In this document: in pieces, positions 33,664 through 44,496 of the stretch
Layout: each line of letters starts with the position of its first letter
How positions within the stretch are numbered: position 1 is the stretch's first letter
Assembly: GCF_963576675.1 (NCBI RefSeq)
Contig: NC_088916.1
Span: 26,635,501 to 26,699,500 of the forward strand
Direction: 5' to 3'
DNA length: 64,000 nt
From: Euphorbia lathyris
Lineage: Eukaryota > Streptophyta > Magnoliopsida > Malpighiales > Euphorbiaceae
Position numbers and translations under genes: made by a program
Notes under the pieces: model-generated
Database searches by the model: none
What the model was told of the DNA's origin: nothing
Seen by the model: only the letters and a program-made list of their open reading frames with translations

Positions 33664-34409
33664 TGATAACTAGTGGAGAATTTCCGATTGTCTTCCGTCC
33701 CTGTGGGGGCGTCGTTGGGTTCGACGGGGGGAAGCTCCGATGCCAAAGTCAGTAAGGTGAATCAAGGAAACAAATTGAATTGACAAAGGTTGTGAGAATG
33801 TGTACCTTGATAGCCTAGGGATGTAGGCTATATATAGCTAGGAAGTCGTAACCTTCAGCAACTAGAAGGTCTCCATTAATGCTCCATTAATGGCGGTTAC
33901 TGGTTACCTTTAACCTGTCGGTTAGCTAATTGATAGCTCATTAATGGTCTTTATGGCCGAGTCGGCGGTTAGCCGTTACTGTGATGAATCGGGTGAAAGA
34001 GGAGATTCGCCTCATAGGTTCACCAGCGGATCTCACTGAGCTGAACCGTGGAGATCCGCCATCCGGTTCTTCTTGTGGCGTTCTCAAGGTGAATATCCCT
34101 TTTGGTCCTTTGGGATAATATTCTGTCAAGGCGTATGTACGCTCTCCTTGAGAGCTATGGCGGGTCTCCGCTACTCGCTCTCATCGGGCGTATCTCGTTA
34201 TGGCGTATCTCGCCATGGTCCACGTGGCGTGGCATAATGCTAGAGACTCCTTCCTTTTCCTCATTATTTGCATATTCTCCCCTGCATTAATTATCATTAA
34301 TTCCACATTAATCATGTATAAATATCTCTTTTAGAAGGAATAATGGTTTGCCATTATTTATATTAATTTTCCCTTATTCCTTATTCAAGAATAATTTGGG
34401 TTGTTATCA
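33664..34409 (-). repeat. Left (3') LTR of element E
   Basis: The LTR is 746 bp, TGATAACTAG...GTTATCA. It has two copies of a CGTATCTCG(T/C)TATGG-type 15-bp unit where the other LTR has three. Confidence 0.9.
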
Positions 34410-34424
34410 GAAGCCCCCCCTAAA
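34410..34424 (-). promoter_or_regulatory. Polypurine tract of E
   Basis: The minus strand reads TTTAGGGGGGCTTC directly before the LTR start TGATAACAAC. It fixes the element's orientation. Confidence 0.8.
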
Positions 34425-34429
34425 GGTAT

Positions 34430-34880
34430 AAAAAGCTCTTTAGGGCTGTCTAAATGGTGTTTTATTTTTCTATCTTGGAGGAAAGTGGACCCGCCCTAGA
34501 TGGGGGATCATATATGGAAATGATGCGCCTTTTGGTGCTTCCTTATGTGGGATCTTATGAACAAGATCCGCCCTATGTGGGATCATATATGGATATGATA
34601 CGCTTTTAGGGGATTTTGCTTCTTCGTGGATAGGTGGCCAACCGTATCCATTGTTAGCCTCTAGGGGCTTCTTGAGAGTTATATTTCCTTTAGAAAGGAA
34701 TAACCTGCCCTTTATGGGACCATTTGTTCCTACCCCATAGGATTATGATTCGCCTTTAGGGACTTATTTTCTTCAGTTCTGCCATATTGAGGAGAATGAC
34801 CCGCCCTTAGGGATCAGTAAGAATGATCAGCCATTTAGGGACTTTTGTGCATTTTGTGGAGGCGAGACTTTGTTATTTCT
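34430..34880. other. GATCCGCCC-rich 3' region of E
   Basis: The region is non-coding. Short phrases such as GATCCGCCC and GGATCATATATGGA recur irregularly here and again at 35455-35830. It is probably part of the element's long untranslated 3' region. Confidence 0.5.
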
Positions 34881-34881
34881 A

Positions 34882-35252
34882 TGATGAAGATGAGGATTCA
34901 TTACTTTAATGAAAACGAGGCTTCATTGATTGGATGAAGACGAGGCTTCATTGATTGGATGAAGACGAGGCTTCATTGATTGGATGAAGACGAGGCTTCA
35001 TTGATTGGATGAAGACGAGGCTTCATTGTTTGGAGATGAAGACGAGGCTTCATTATTTGGAGATGAAGACGAGGCTTCATTATTTGGAGATGAAGACGAG
35101 GCTTCATTATTTGGAGATGAAGACGAGGCTTCATTATTTGGAGATGAAGACGAGGCTTCATTATTTGGAGATGAAGACGAGGCTTCATTATTTGGAGATG
35201 AAGACGAGGCTTCATTACTTGGAGATGAAGACGAGGCTTCATTAGTTGGATG
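34882..35252. repeat. Tandem array of 25- and 27-bp units
   Basis: The early units are 25 bp (ending GATTG), then about eight 27-bp units contain GATGAAGACGAGGCTTCATT. Each unit can fold as ATGAAG-ACGAGG-CTTCAT. In one plus frame the 27-bp units read DEDEASLFG. Peptides on both strands are simple repeat shadows, so I do not call a gene. Confidence 0.9.
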
Positions 35253-35970
35253 AACCCTTTGCTTTCCAGAACTATTTTTACTAATGCATTATATCTTTTA
35301 GCAAGTAATTTTCTAGAATCTGGTTTAGGATTTCTCCGATTGTTTAGGGTAGGTGGCCAGCCGTACCCCAATGTGTGAACCTTTGTGAAGGTTTAGAAGC
35401 TGTTCTATTCCTTCTAGAGGAAGTAAAGCTGCCTAGGGGATCAACTTGCTACCTATCTTTGAGGTGAAGCGATCCGCCCATAGGACTTGTGAACCCTTCT
35501 TTGGGAAGGGAGTGAGAGAGTGTAAAGTCCTTGCGTCCAAGGAATGTTTTAACTCTTTCTCGAATGGTGATCATCTAAAGATGGATCCGCCCATGAGAGT
35601 GTTCTCCTATCTTTGAGGAGAAAGTTGAGGGTGTAATGATCTCATGTTTGAGACGATTTTAACCCGCTTTTGATGGTGGTCAATCCTTTTCTTGTCTTTG
35701 AGGAGAGAGTTGAGCTTATTTGAAAGCTCCTGAGGGTCTGTGCTTCTTATCTTTATGGAAAGGGGATCCGCCCGTGATGGGATCAATTGTCCTATCTTTG
35801 AGGTAATTGATCCACCTGTGGAACTTATGATTCGCCAGCCACTGGGCGTATATCAGCACTAAAAGCTAGGCAAATGAATATAAGAAGTATGGCGAGAAAG
35901 AATAAATTATAAAATATAGGATACTATAACAGTTTAATGCACATATAAGAATATGTAAAAATACTGATTT
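35253..35970. other. Non-coding 3' region of E
   Basis: More irregular GATCCGCCC phrases occur and there is no coding frame. It separates the repeat array from the RT remnant. Confidence 0.45.
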
Positions 35971-35973
35971 TTA

Positions 35974-36210
35974 GGTCCGTCTTTTCTGAGCAACTAGAAC
36001 CGCATCCTCAATGATGTTTAACTTATCAGTAATCACATCTGGGCTTACTCCTGTGGGGATCTCATTCTCCTATGTAAATACGCTTTCAGACTCAATGAGA
36101 ACTTTTTTAACATCCTCTTTGATCTCAAGTTTTAATCCTTTGGCGATCCGCACCCGCTTTCCATCAGCAATAAGGAGCGTTTCTGTGTCGCCCAAAGCTG
36201 TAGTGACAAG
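35974..36210 (-). pseudogene. E: RT N-terminal remnant
   Basis: The minus frame reads ADGKRVRIAKGLKLEIKEDV, then a stop, then ENEIPTGVSPDVITDKLNI and AQKRR. The second part is the start of gypsy RT (the MPGI-P-VI-H-LN...QKRR pattern). It is then cut off, and the RT palm with its catalytic box is absent here. Confidence 0.7.
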
Positions 36211-36374
36211 TTAATATTTCTCACCTTCGTCCTCTTTGGATTATGGGCGGATTGATAGTGACGCCGAGTATAAGTCTCTTTAGCCACCTTTTGGTTCCCG
36301 CTAATCATTACTCCTCCTTTGTTGGTGGGAATGTACATTGTCAGACGACGGATGGAAATTAGGGCTGCAACCTC

Positions 36375-36505
36375 TGGCCCTTGGTCTGGATAGTGTGACC
36401 CGTCACTCCAATGATGTCAACAATGGTTGTTTCTATTTGGATTGGATCAACCTTTAGTTTGGCAAATGCACCTTTGGTGATGACATTGCGAGAACTGCTC
36501 GTGTC
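36375..36505 (-). pseudogene. E: protease remnant
   Basis: The minus frame reads DTSSSRNVITKGAFAKLKVD and continues IIGVTGHTIQTKG. It is a retroviral-type aspartic protease in which the DTG triad has become DTS. Frame breaks follow. Confidence 0.7.
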
Positions 36506-36768
36506 TTTACTTGCTTTATTTTATCTCCCATCCTTGAATCGCCATTGTTACTACCAATGCATCTGCATGTGGAGAGATTACTGGACCTGTTCTGCAAAAG
36601 GAGCAATGGAGGGATGTTTTATCCAGAGCGGATATTTTTGCTTTTTCCACGGGTGGCTGATACACTGGTCCATCTGCTATGACATTAATGACACTTTTGA
36701 ATTTATTTTTGGGATCTGTCTTCTGCTTGTCATCTTGTTATTTGTTATTCTGGACAAAGCTATCTAGT

Positions 36769-36979
36769 TTGCCAGCTCCCAGCAAGCTTCAGTGTGGTGG
36801 CCAACCTGTAGTACGCTTTGGCGTTTCTTCCAACGGTTACATGCTCCCCTCCTTTGGGTTCGGGATATGTAATGTCCCGCTTATATTGAATCTTTTCTTT
36901 TATATTGTGGCAAGTTGGAAGCTTTAAACATTCTGTCCGCTTCGTACCCCAGGATCCGTGCTATGAATGGCGAATTCAT
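36769..36979 (-). pseudogene. E: gag remnant
   Basis: From ATG 36979 the minus frame reads MNSPFIARILGYEADRMFKA and NLPQYK, as at the start of the gypsy capsid region. Near 36769-36803 it reads VGHHTEACWELAN, as in the zinc-knuckle end of gag. The capsid middle is deleted between them. Confidence 0.6.
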
Positions 36980-37149
36980 GTTAACTTGATGGCGTACCTT
37001 TCTGCATTGTTCTCTTGTCTATATAGAGCGGTATGCACTCGTCTTTCAATCTCATCATCCGTGTGTTCAATGTTGAATCATGATGGTGAAGCCGGCTCTT
37101 GATCCTGATCTTGATCATGTTGAGGTTATACTTGGAGCTATGGTTTAAC

Positions 37150-37305
37150 ACGGATGGATGTTGTCACAACCGTGGGAGCCATTTTATCTAGCTTCGAATA
37201 TCTTGTCTCCCCATCCTTCAACATTTTGCTAACATAATAGATGGAGAACTGCTGACCTTCTTCTTCTTGAATAACCACGGTGCACATAGCTTTATCCATG
37301 ACAGA
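37150..37305 (-). pseudogene. E: RNase H N-terminal remnant, misplaced
   Basis: The minus frame reads VVIQEEEGQQFSIYYVSKML and KDGETRYSKLDKMA, the start of gypsy RNase H. It lies 5' of gag on the coding strand, although RNase H should follow RT. Confidence 0.75.
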
Positions 37306-37463
37306 TTGATACAAATGCAGGTCTCCCCTTCAGATTGGTCTGCTCATCAAGGGTGGTTCTGCTAGGAATTGTTTTATACCTTGATATGCTTGTTGACAAT
37401 CTTTCTAGTATGATGATCCGCCCGTTCAACCTCTGGATCTTTCTCACCCATTGTGGGGTTTTC

Positions 37464-37545
37464 AGTTAGGCGCTCTTTTCACCTTTTTCCTCGCATGGCT
37501 TTTATTTAGGCGCTCTTTTCACCTTTTTCCTCGCAAGGTTTTTAT
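37464..37545. repeat. Two tandem copies of a ~39-bp unit
   Basis: TTAGGCGCTCTTTTCACC and following occurs twice in a row within the RT/RNase H remnant. It is a local duplication. Confidence 0.7.
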
Positions 37546-37599
37546 TTTATCTGGATTTGCTCTAACTCCTTTTTGGCCAATGACATAGTCAAGAAATTT
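37535..37599 (-). pseudogene. E: RT C-terminal remnant, misplaced
   Basis: The minus frame reads FLDYVIGQKGVRANPDKIKT, the connection segment of gypsy RT. It precedes the RNase H remnant in the correct mutual order, but both stand before gag. Confidence 0.75.
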
Positions 37600-39488
37600 T
37601 TTTGAAGTGACTCTGCATATACACTTCTTTGGATTGAGCTTTATTTTTCATATCAGTGTTTGCACTGGTTGTAGTATTAGCAACTCCCTTGTACCTGTGG
37701 GTTAGCACTGAAAGAACTCCAGAAGTGGGGCATGCTATGTCCATTATTAAAAGATTGTGGTAAGTCATAAAAGCTATATTCACTTACCTTGGGGATCAAT
37801 GGCTTGATCCATGGAACATACTTCATAGCAAAAGAATGTTTGCATTTTCCTTGTTGGCAAATATCATGTATGATGCAATGTCTCTTTATGGATTTTTTAG
37901 TTCATATTGGAATCAACTTAATAATTCCTTCACGTTGGTCCCTGACTCTAAAATGAGCTTAGTCAAAGGATAAAACCGAGTAAATATTATATGTCAAACA
38001 AATTCATAATAGAATTTTAATCGTGCTTGTTTTAATATTAATATCACGTATAACGGTCATAACCATAAAGATTGCTACTGCACATGAATATCATAATGAA
38101 TTCTTAATAAATAACCATAATGAGAATGGTTTAAGAATAATGTCCTTTTGTATTTCAATGCGCATTAATATCCAAGATAGCATATTTATTTTAAACGTCA
38201 TAAAAGTTATGGCATTCTATATTGGGTAAGATATCTTACATAGTTGCTATTTACTTGCAATTAATATTATGCATCCATACATTAATGGCATTCAGAGATC
38301 ATTAAAGCCTCATTTGAATGAGGTGTAATTAAAGAAAGGTAAGTGATGATTTAATAATATAGTTATATATAAAATTACTCTTATATCATTTCATTTGTAC
38401 GAATAAAATAGAAGAGAAAGGGTAATTTTAGAAGAAAAATACATGTACCATGATTCTCCTCCAATCTTTAAGGAATTCTCATGTATATCCTAAGAATTTT
38501 GCATAAATTAATGTTCTGATCCGAAACCGACACTTGCACTATTTTGTAGTTAGCCCAGGACATGAAAGTTTTGTTTATCCAATTTGGTAATTTATCAGCC
38601 CATAATGGCCTTAATAGTTAGGGACAATTACAGGATAATTACAAATAGACTCAATATTTTCAAGTCTCTTGTGTTGGTAACAGAAATTCTAACAATGTCA
38701 AATAAACAGTTTTTATATGAATAGACACATCCTTGTAAAAAAAAGGGAATGAAATAACTGTTTGACAAAACAATATTCAAAAATATGAATTTCTGATATT
38801 AAAAGTACTATATAGGAGAAAAGCCATATATAGATGATGAATTGTACAAGGAAAAACCAAATATGATTTTTTTGTAATTTCTTCTAATAGTTATATGCAT
38901 GTTCATCCAAAAGACCGACCAGATCTAAATCATTTGTAATTACATGAGCCCTTTTATGATATTTTAATATCAAATGACAAAATCACATTAAATGGATGAA
39001 TTTTTTTTTTGTAAATCCCAAGATTACGGGTCTTATACATGCGTTTATACTAATTCAATGATAATATCATATTACACTTGTCATGCATAAAAATATGAGG
39101 GCATAGTAAGCATGCAAGATTTAATGAAAGATTTGTGTCTATGACTTCATCTTTCACAGTTTATTAGATTTATCATAATAACATGTAATGATATTCACAG
39201 CACTTTATAAGAGTGAGGGATCTCAATTTTCTTTAATTAAAAATGGAATAAGAAAGGGGAGGAAACTTATCTTTTTCATCATAAAATTCCAGATTCAATG
39301 TAGAAAACTCTTTCCCACCAATATATGGAGAACTGTATATTTGGATAGATTTGTTGTACTGATTGAGCCAAAGTTTGAGATTGTGATTTCTATTCCGTTG
39401 ACTCCATTGTTTTGTTCTTTGTGAAACTCTATACAATCAAGATTTTGTGATCTTCTGTTTGTTAGAGATCCACCTTCACCGCACCAAT
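37600..39488 (-). other. AT-rich 5' leader of E
   Basis: About 1.9 kb contains no coding frame. The sequence next to the right LTR on the coding strand is ATTGGTGCGGTGAAGG; I could not match a tRNA with certainty. Confidence 0.5.
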
Positions 39489-40249
39489 TGATAACTAGTG
39501 GAGAATTTCCGATTGTCTTCCGTCCCTGTGGGGGCGTCGTTGGGTTCGACAGGGGGAAGCTCCGATGCCAAAGTCAGTAAGGTGAATCAAGGAAACAAAC
39601 TGAATTGACAAAGGTTGTGAGAATGTGTACCTTGATAGCCTAGGGATGTAGGCTATATATAGCTAGGAAGTCGTAACCTTCAGCAACTGGAAGGTCTCCA
39701 TTAATGCTCCATTAATGGCGGTTACTGGTTACCTTTAACCTGTCGGTTAGCTAATTGATAGCTCATTAATGGTCTTTATGGCCGAGTCGGCGGTTAGCCG
39801 TTACTGTGATGAATCAGGTGAAAGAGGAGATTCGCCTCATAGGTTCGCCAGCGGATCTCACTGAGCTGAACCGTGGAGATCCGCCATCCGGTTCTTCTTG
39901 CGGCGTTCTCAAGGTGAATATCCCTTTTGGTCCTTTGGGATAATATTCTGTCAAGGCGTATGTACGCTCTCCTTGAGAGCTATGGCGGGTCTCCGCTACT
40001 CGCTCTCATCGGGCGTATCTCGTTATGGCGTATCTCGTTATGGCGTATCTCGCCATGGTCCACGTGGCGTGGCATAATGCTAGAGACTCCTTCCTTTTCC
40101 TCATTATTTGCATATTCTCCCCTGCATTAATTATCATTAATTCCACATTAATCATGTATAAATATCTCTTTTAGAAGGAATAATGGTTTGCCATTATTTC
40201 TATTAATTTTCCCTTATTCCTTATTCAAGAATAATTTGGGTTGTTATCA
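39489..40249 (-). repeat. Right (5') LTR of element E
   Basis: It is 761 bp, identical in layout to the left LTR but with one extra 15-bp unit. Confidence 0.9.
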
Positions 40250-40254
40250 TTGTA

Positions 40255-41250
40255 TCTTGTGAAATTACAATTCTACCCCTAGCTTGATGTATATAAATAA
40301 GGGTGATTAGCACCCATGGATTCATTCATTTTGGATGTAATAAAACTCTACCACCTTGAGAGCTTGTTCGTTTAATCCGTCATTCCGTCAAGGTTCCGTT
40401 CCATCCTCATCCACCAAGCTCGAGAGTTCCACCTCCAAGACCTAAGAGACGGCCTTGAGTCCGGTTAGCTAGTTCCGAGGGCCGATTCTTCCCTCTTTAC
40501 TCGATAATTAGCTTGTACTCTTCCTATGTACTAGGCTTGGTTGTATTCCGCATTCACGCTTTCCCTATTTATAATATATGATTTGCAATTTCCGTTTCTA
40601 TATACGTATTGATGTTTATTGCTTGTTTTGATACTCGTAATTGATTATTGTGTAGGAGAACGCGATTTCCGACGCCATTCGGGCTATCTTTAGGGATTCA
40701 TATAGGTGTTGCCTTACCGGGAGTGATGCTCCGGAAACCGTAGGAATTGACAAGCCACGGAACTTACGGGCCCTAGTTTCTGATCCCCAGCATTAGACAC
40801 GCCTTAACTAAGAACCACGTAGTCTAAATACTTCACGGGTCGGTCCAACTACACGTAGTCGTCTCTGCAAGAGTAAATCATCAATCAAATATATTCGGAG
40901 TCATTGTTTGTCATATTTATAACTTATCGTCACCCATATCATTCCGTGGAGTTTTCCGTTACATAAATCTGTCTCACCAATAGTTTAGGAGTAGTTTGTA
41001 GTTATCCCTCAAACCAACCTAAAGTATTCACCGTTTAGATAACTTATAAAACCGAGTCGTCTAATACTTGTAGTTATAAATCCCGTGGATTCAATACCCG
41101 GCCTTAACCGGATTATTACTTGAAACGACGGGGTACACTTGCCCCTAAGTAATGGCGTCTAGTAGAGATAGAGCATTTAGAAAGATCACATCCATAGTCG
41201 TAATGCACTTATCGTCATTAAAGAAAAGCTCTACTAACCGCGCCCCATCA
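40255..41250 (+). repeat. 5' LTR of D, second part
   Basis: It continues LTR D after the E insertion: TATA box TATAAATA at 40292-40299, then about 950 bp of R-U5 to CCCCATCA. It is collinear with 46640-47635. Confidence 0.85.
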
Positions 41251-41256
41251 AGTTTT

Positions 41257-41275
41257 TGGCGCCGTTGCCGGGGAT
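41257..41275 (+). promoter_or_regulatory. Primer binding site of D (tRNA-Asp type)
   Basis: TGGCGCCGTTGCCGGGGAT lies six bases after the LTR. This is the usual Athila-group primer site. Confidence 0.85.
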
Positions 41276-41399
41276 TTATAATTTCTTGCAATATCAGACA
41301 AAAACGTTTTATTGTTAGTCTAAGCATTTGTAGATATTACTTTCTTTTTGTGAATAATTTATTTTGTTTCTTGTTGTTACTAATGATTTGTTTCATGGT

Positions 41400-41978
41400 A
41401 TGATGCTTCATACTCGTCATCTGTGGGACGACCGCATGGATGACGAATGCCCACACCAACACTCAACCTCACAATTTGATGTGGTAATCTCTATGCTTAA
41501 AGATATTCAACTGAGATTATCTAACAATGAGGCATATTGCAGGGATTTGGGAAATCAAGTCACTAGATTGACGTCTCGTATCGATTCAACCGCGGGCGAA
41601 TCAATTAGAGACACCAATCCGGGTGATCGAAATGTAGAGCTCGAGTTAATTGACTTCTCTCAAGAGGAACCCCCAAATTATGTAGGCTGTCTCAACTGCG
41701 GGGAATCGGAAATCCTAATCGATGAGCCGGTTGTGTACGGGCCCATGGAAATGAATCCAAAACTAGAAGAGTTTGAGGTTCCTTCTACCTCGGAATATTT
41801 CACTCTTTTTGAACTACCAAATGAGTCAAAAAGGGAGCAAACTAAACTCTTCAATAATTTCTTTAAATATAGTTTTTGGTTTTCGTTAAAATTCTTTGAA
41901 ACTAACAATCCATTTTGTAGGTACGGATTGTTTATTCAAGAGTTTGCATTTCTAACGCGAGTGGAAGCATACACCTAG
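41400..41978 (+). CDS. D: short gag-related ORF
   Basis: The open frame is 193 codons from ATG 41400 (MMLHTRHLWDD). Residues around 35-60 (ISMLKDIQLRLSNNEAYCRD) resemble the C-terminal gag segment of element C (MTLLKEISVRLAANEEACRT). This is the only clear link to a known protein. The capsid and zinc-finger regions are absent, so it is a stub or a re-purposed small protein. After the stop comes GCGCTTATTGGGAGGCAACC, a phrase I associate with Athila elements between pol and the next ORF. Confidence 0.6.
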   Translation: MMLHTRHLWDDRMDDECPHQHSTSQFDVVISMLKDIQLRLSNNEAYCRDLGNQVTRLTSRIDSTAGESIRDTNPGDRNVELELIDFSQEEPPNYVGCLNCGESEILIDEPVVYGPMEMNPKLEEFEVPSTSEYFTLFELPNESKREQTKLFNNFFKYSFWFSLKFFETNNPFCRYGLFIQEFAFLTRVEAYT

Positions 41979-42148
41979 GAGAAAATTCTAAGTCGAGCTC
42001 ACCGACTCTAAAGTAGCGCTTATTGGGAGGCAACCCAAGCTCGAATAAGGGAGTTTTCTTTCCCAACTTTTATTTTTCGCATTTCGTTTTCCCGTTCAAT
42101 AAAAATCAAAAGAAAAACAAATCCCACATTTTCCAAAAGAAAATAAGC

Positions 42149-42771
42149 CACGCGGGGCGTACACACCTATACGCCCCGCGTACCTGCGTATCTCTCCCTG
42201 TCTTTGTAACTCAAGACATGCTACGCGGGGCGTCTATCCTACCACGCCCCGCGTACATTCAACCGCTAGGATTTCCGTTTAATAAACGCCACGTGTTGGG
42301 ACATGCGGGACACCCCATAGGGCACGCCCCGCGTATCCTAGGGGAGTTGCGAATTGCAACTCCCCATGGCAGCTTTCCCACTTTTCCATCTTCCACCTCT
42401 CCCATCACTCTTCCCTCTTCCCCATATATCTTTCCCACTTCCACACTCCACCTCCTCTCACCTCCAATCACCTCACATCATTTCAAATTCAAATCTTTTC
42501 ACCTTCCCTCTTCATTAATCTCATTTAAACTACCCTCTTAATTACACTTAAACAAAAATAATAACACCATTAAACACTCATTAATAAAACCATAAACCAC
42601 CAAATTAAAATAAAAACTGAAAAACTCCTTGAAAAATCGGAAAACTATTTCAACTTCCGTCCTCTACGCGAGGCGTATTCCCAGACACGCCCCGCGTAAG
42701 AGGCAATTTTTGCATAAAATAAAGCTCAGGAGGAGGGATACGCATGGCGTGGCCCCTTCACGCCTCGCGTA
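42149..42771. repeat. Five inverted pairs of the 12-bp D motif
   Basis: The left half is TACGCGGGGCGT-like and the right half ACGCCCCGCGTA-like. Starts are 42149/42171, 42222/42244, 42302/42324 (left half degenerate), 42665/42687 and 42739/42760. Spacing is 21-22 bp, so each pair forms a 33-34 bp interrupted palindrome. All lie upstream of the ORF at 42908. Confidence 0.85.
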
Positions 42772-42907
42772 CCCCTCTGGGAATCCGAGTTTCACTTGGA
42801 TTCCCACTCCTCCCCTATAAATACTCCTCCCTTTTCTCCTTTCTCTTCCCCACTACTCACTCCTACTTCCCCAACTCTTCTTCTACTCTTTATCTCTCAC
42901 TACCATT

Positions 42908-44072
42908 ATGACACGAAGTAAACGTCCCGCTGCCGAGCGTCCCCCACAGGCCACTCGTGCCCGCTCCTCCCACTCCGCCCAAAATCAACAACCACCACCA
43001 CCCGAATGAGAAGAGACTCCACCACTCACCCGCCTATATCGGGCTCCCTTTCACCTCCTCACCGAGGTAGATGCTCAATTCTACCAAACACTCTCCGCTG
43101 CCCACATAATGGAGCTCCCGTACATTGGTCGTAATATTCTTGATCGCTATAATGTCGGAGGTGCCTTCGAGGACCGCCTCCGTGCTCTTAATTGACTCGA
43201 TCATTATCGGGCACGCCACCACGTCTACTCTTCGTTGGTCATGGAATTCTACACCTCCCTAGAATGCAAAAAATGTTCCGGGAGCCGCCCTCTTCAACTT
43301 CCGCCCTCACAACCAACCTTTCACCATTGACACCCAATGGCTACGCAATCATTTCACCAAACAAGCGGAAGCGGGCATTGCAAATTGGCCCGAGGGTGTC
43401 TCCCTTCGTGATTTTTGGACCTCCATCACCGGGTCCAATGATTACGATATCTCCAACCTCCGCTCGGCGTGCATCCGCGACCCAATCCTCCAACTTCTCC
43501 ACCGGTTCATATCCTTGTACTTCTCGGGGAAATCCGAGTCCACCAAGGTCAACAAGCATGAGCTTTTGGCCCTCTACTATTGTGCAAACAGCCTCACCTA
43601 CAACCTTTCCTACCTCGTGGCCGTCCAACTCCACTACATGCCTACCCGAAAACGTGGAAAAATCGGGCTGGGCCACCTCATCAACATCTTCGCCACCTCC
43701 GCTCTTGGCGCTGCCGCCCTTGACCGCCTCCCCAGCTTTGAGCCATGGCCCTTGGAGAAAAATGCTTTCAAATCACTCAAGCGCCCTACCTCCGGCTCGG
43801 GTGAAACTTCGGGGCTGGCCCACTCAAACGAGGACTCGGACTCGGACTCGGACATGGGCCTCAATTTCAGTCCACCACCCCTCCATGACTTCAACTCCCT
43901 TTATGCCCGGTTGGATATTTTGGAGGACAACCAATGTCGTGATCGTGCTCACTTCGACTCCCGCTTCGATGCCATCGATGCTCGCCTCGACGCCTCCCAA
44001 GTTCAAAGGCATGAGGATCGGGCCCATCTCGATGCTCGCTTCGATGCCCTCACCAACTCCTTCACCTCCTAA
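42908..44072 (+). pseudogene. D: Athila-type retrotransposon ORF, broken
   Basis: ATG 42908 opens MTRSKRPAAERPPQATR, with a basic, proline-rich N terminus. Then come LYRAPFHLLTEVDAQFYQTL and, after a frame change near 43270, LFNFRPHNQPFTIDTQWLRN, SACIRDPILQLLHRFISLYF, NKHELLALYYCANSLTYNLS and GLGHLINIFATSALG. The C terminus is acidic then coiled-coil-like, with repeated DARLDA phrases. The overall pattern resembles the plant retrotransposon ORF-1 family of Athila elements; that assignment is from memory of the pattern and not certain. Breaks are TGA after PPPPE (about 43007), TGA near 43192 and one frameshift. The GC content is much higher than its surroundings. Confidence 0.6.
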
Positions 44073-44316
44073 TTCAACATCCACGGAAATCCTCCTCCGC
44101 CTCAACCATAGTTTCCATTTTTTTATGTTTTCCTTTGTTTTGTATTTTCTTTTTTTCGTGTTTATTTTAATTCGTTTTGTTTTAGGTGTGTCCTTTGTTA
44201 TTTGTGTTATCTTTTTCTGTTTTTATTGTACTTTCTTTTCTATTTTAATATATTTATGATTTCCGTTTACGTTTCGTGTGTTTATTTTTCTAAATTTCTG
44301 CGCCATTAATAACCTT

Positions 44317-44496
44317 CACATAGGGCGTACTCCCTTTTACGCCCCGCGTGATCGCCATTTTTCTTGTATAATTCATCCAGAAACTCAAACACGCGGGGCG
44401 CCCCTCTTACTGCGCCCCGCGTATTTGAGTCTCTGGCCAAAAATGGCTAAAAATGCACCTCCTACGCGGGGCGCCCCCCTGGGCACGCCTCGCGTA
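44317..44496. repeat. Three more inverted pairs of the 12-bp D motif
   Basis: Starts are 44317/44339, 44390/44412 and 44463/44485, each with spacing 22. The pairs are 73 bp apart, seven helical turns. They lie just downstream of the ORF. Confidence 0.85.

Larger units (their letters stand above)
33664..40249 (-). mobile_element. Ty3/gypsy element E, degenerate, nested in LTR D
   Basis: It is 6586 bp with a perfect 5-bp target duplication TTGTA (33659-33663 and 40250-40254). LTRs are 33664-34409 and 39489-40249. The polypurine tract after the left LTR shows that it is coded on the minus strand. The internal region has remnants of gag, protease, RT and RNase H in abnormal order, and a long repeat-rich 3' part. 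The LTRs differ at only about seven positions plus one 15-bp repeat unit, so insertion is recent. Confidence 0.9.

Noticed and set aside
34882..35252. CRISPR-like regular repeat
   Set aside because: The units are directly adjacent 25/27-mers with no unique spacers, inside a plant retrotransposon.
34973..35371. Repetitive proteins on both strands across the tandem array
   Set aside because: Open only because the unit is 27 bp (nine codons). Both strands stay open, and there is no start context or homology.
43192..44259. A 355-codon plus-strand ORF in element D
   Set aside because: It is the wrong frame. The neighbouring frames (from 42908, then through 43515 to 44072) carry the domain-like sequence.
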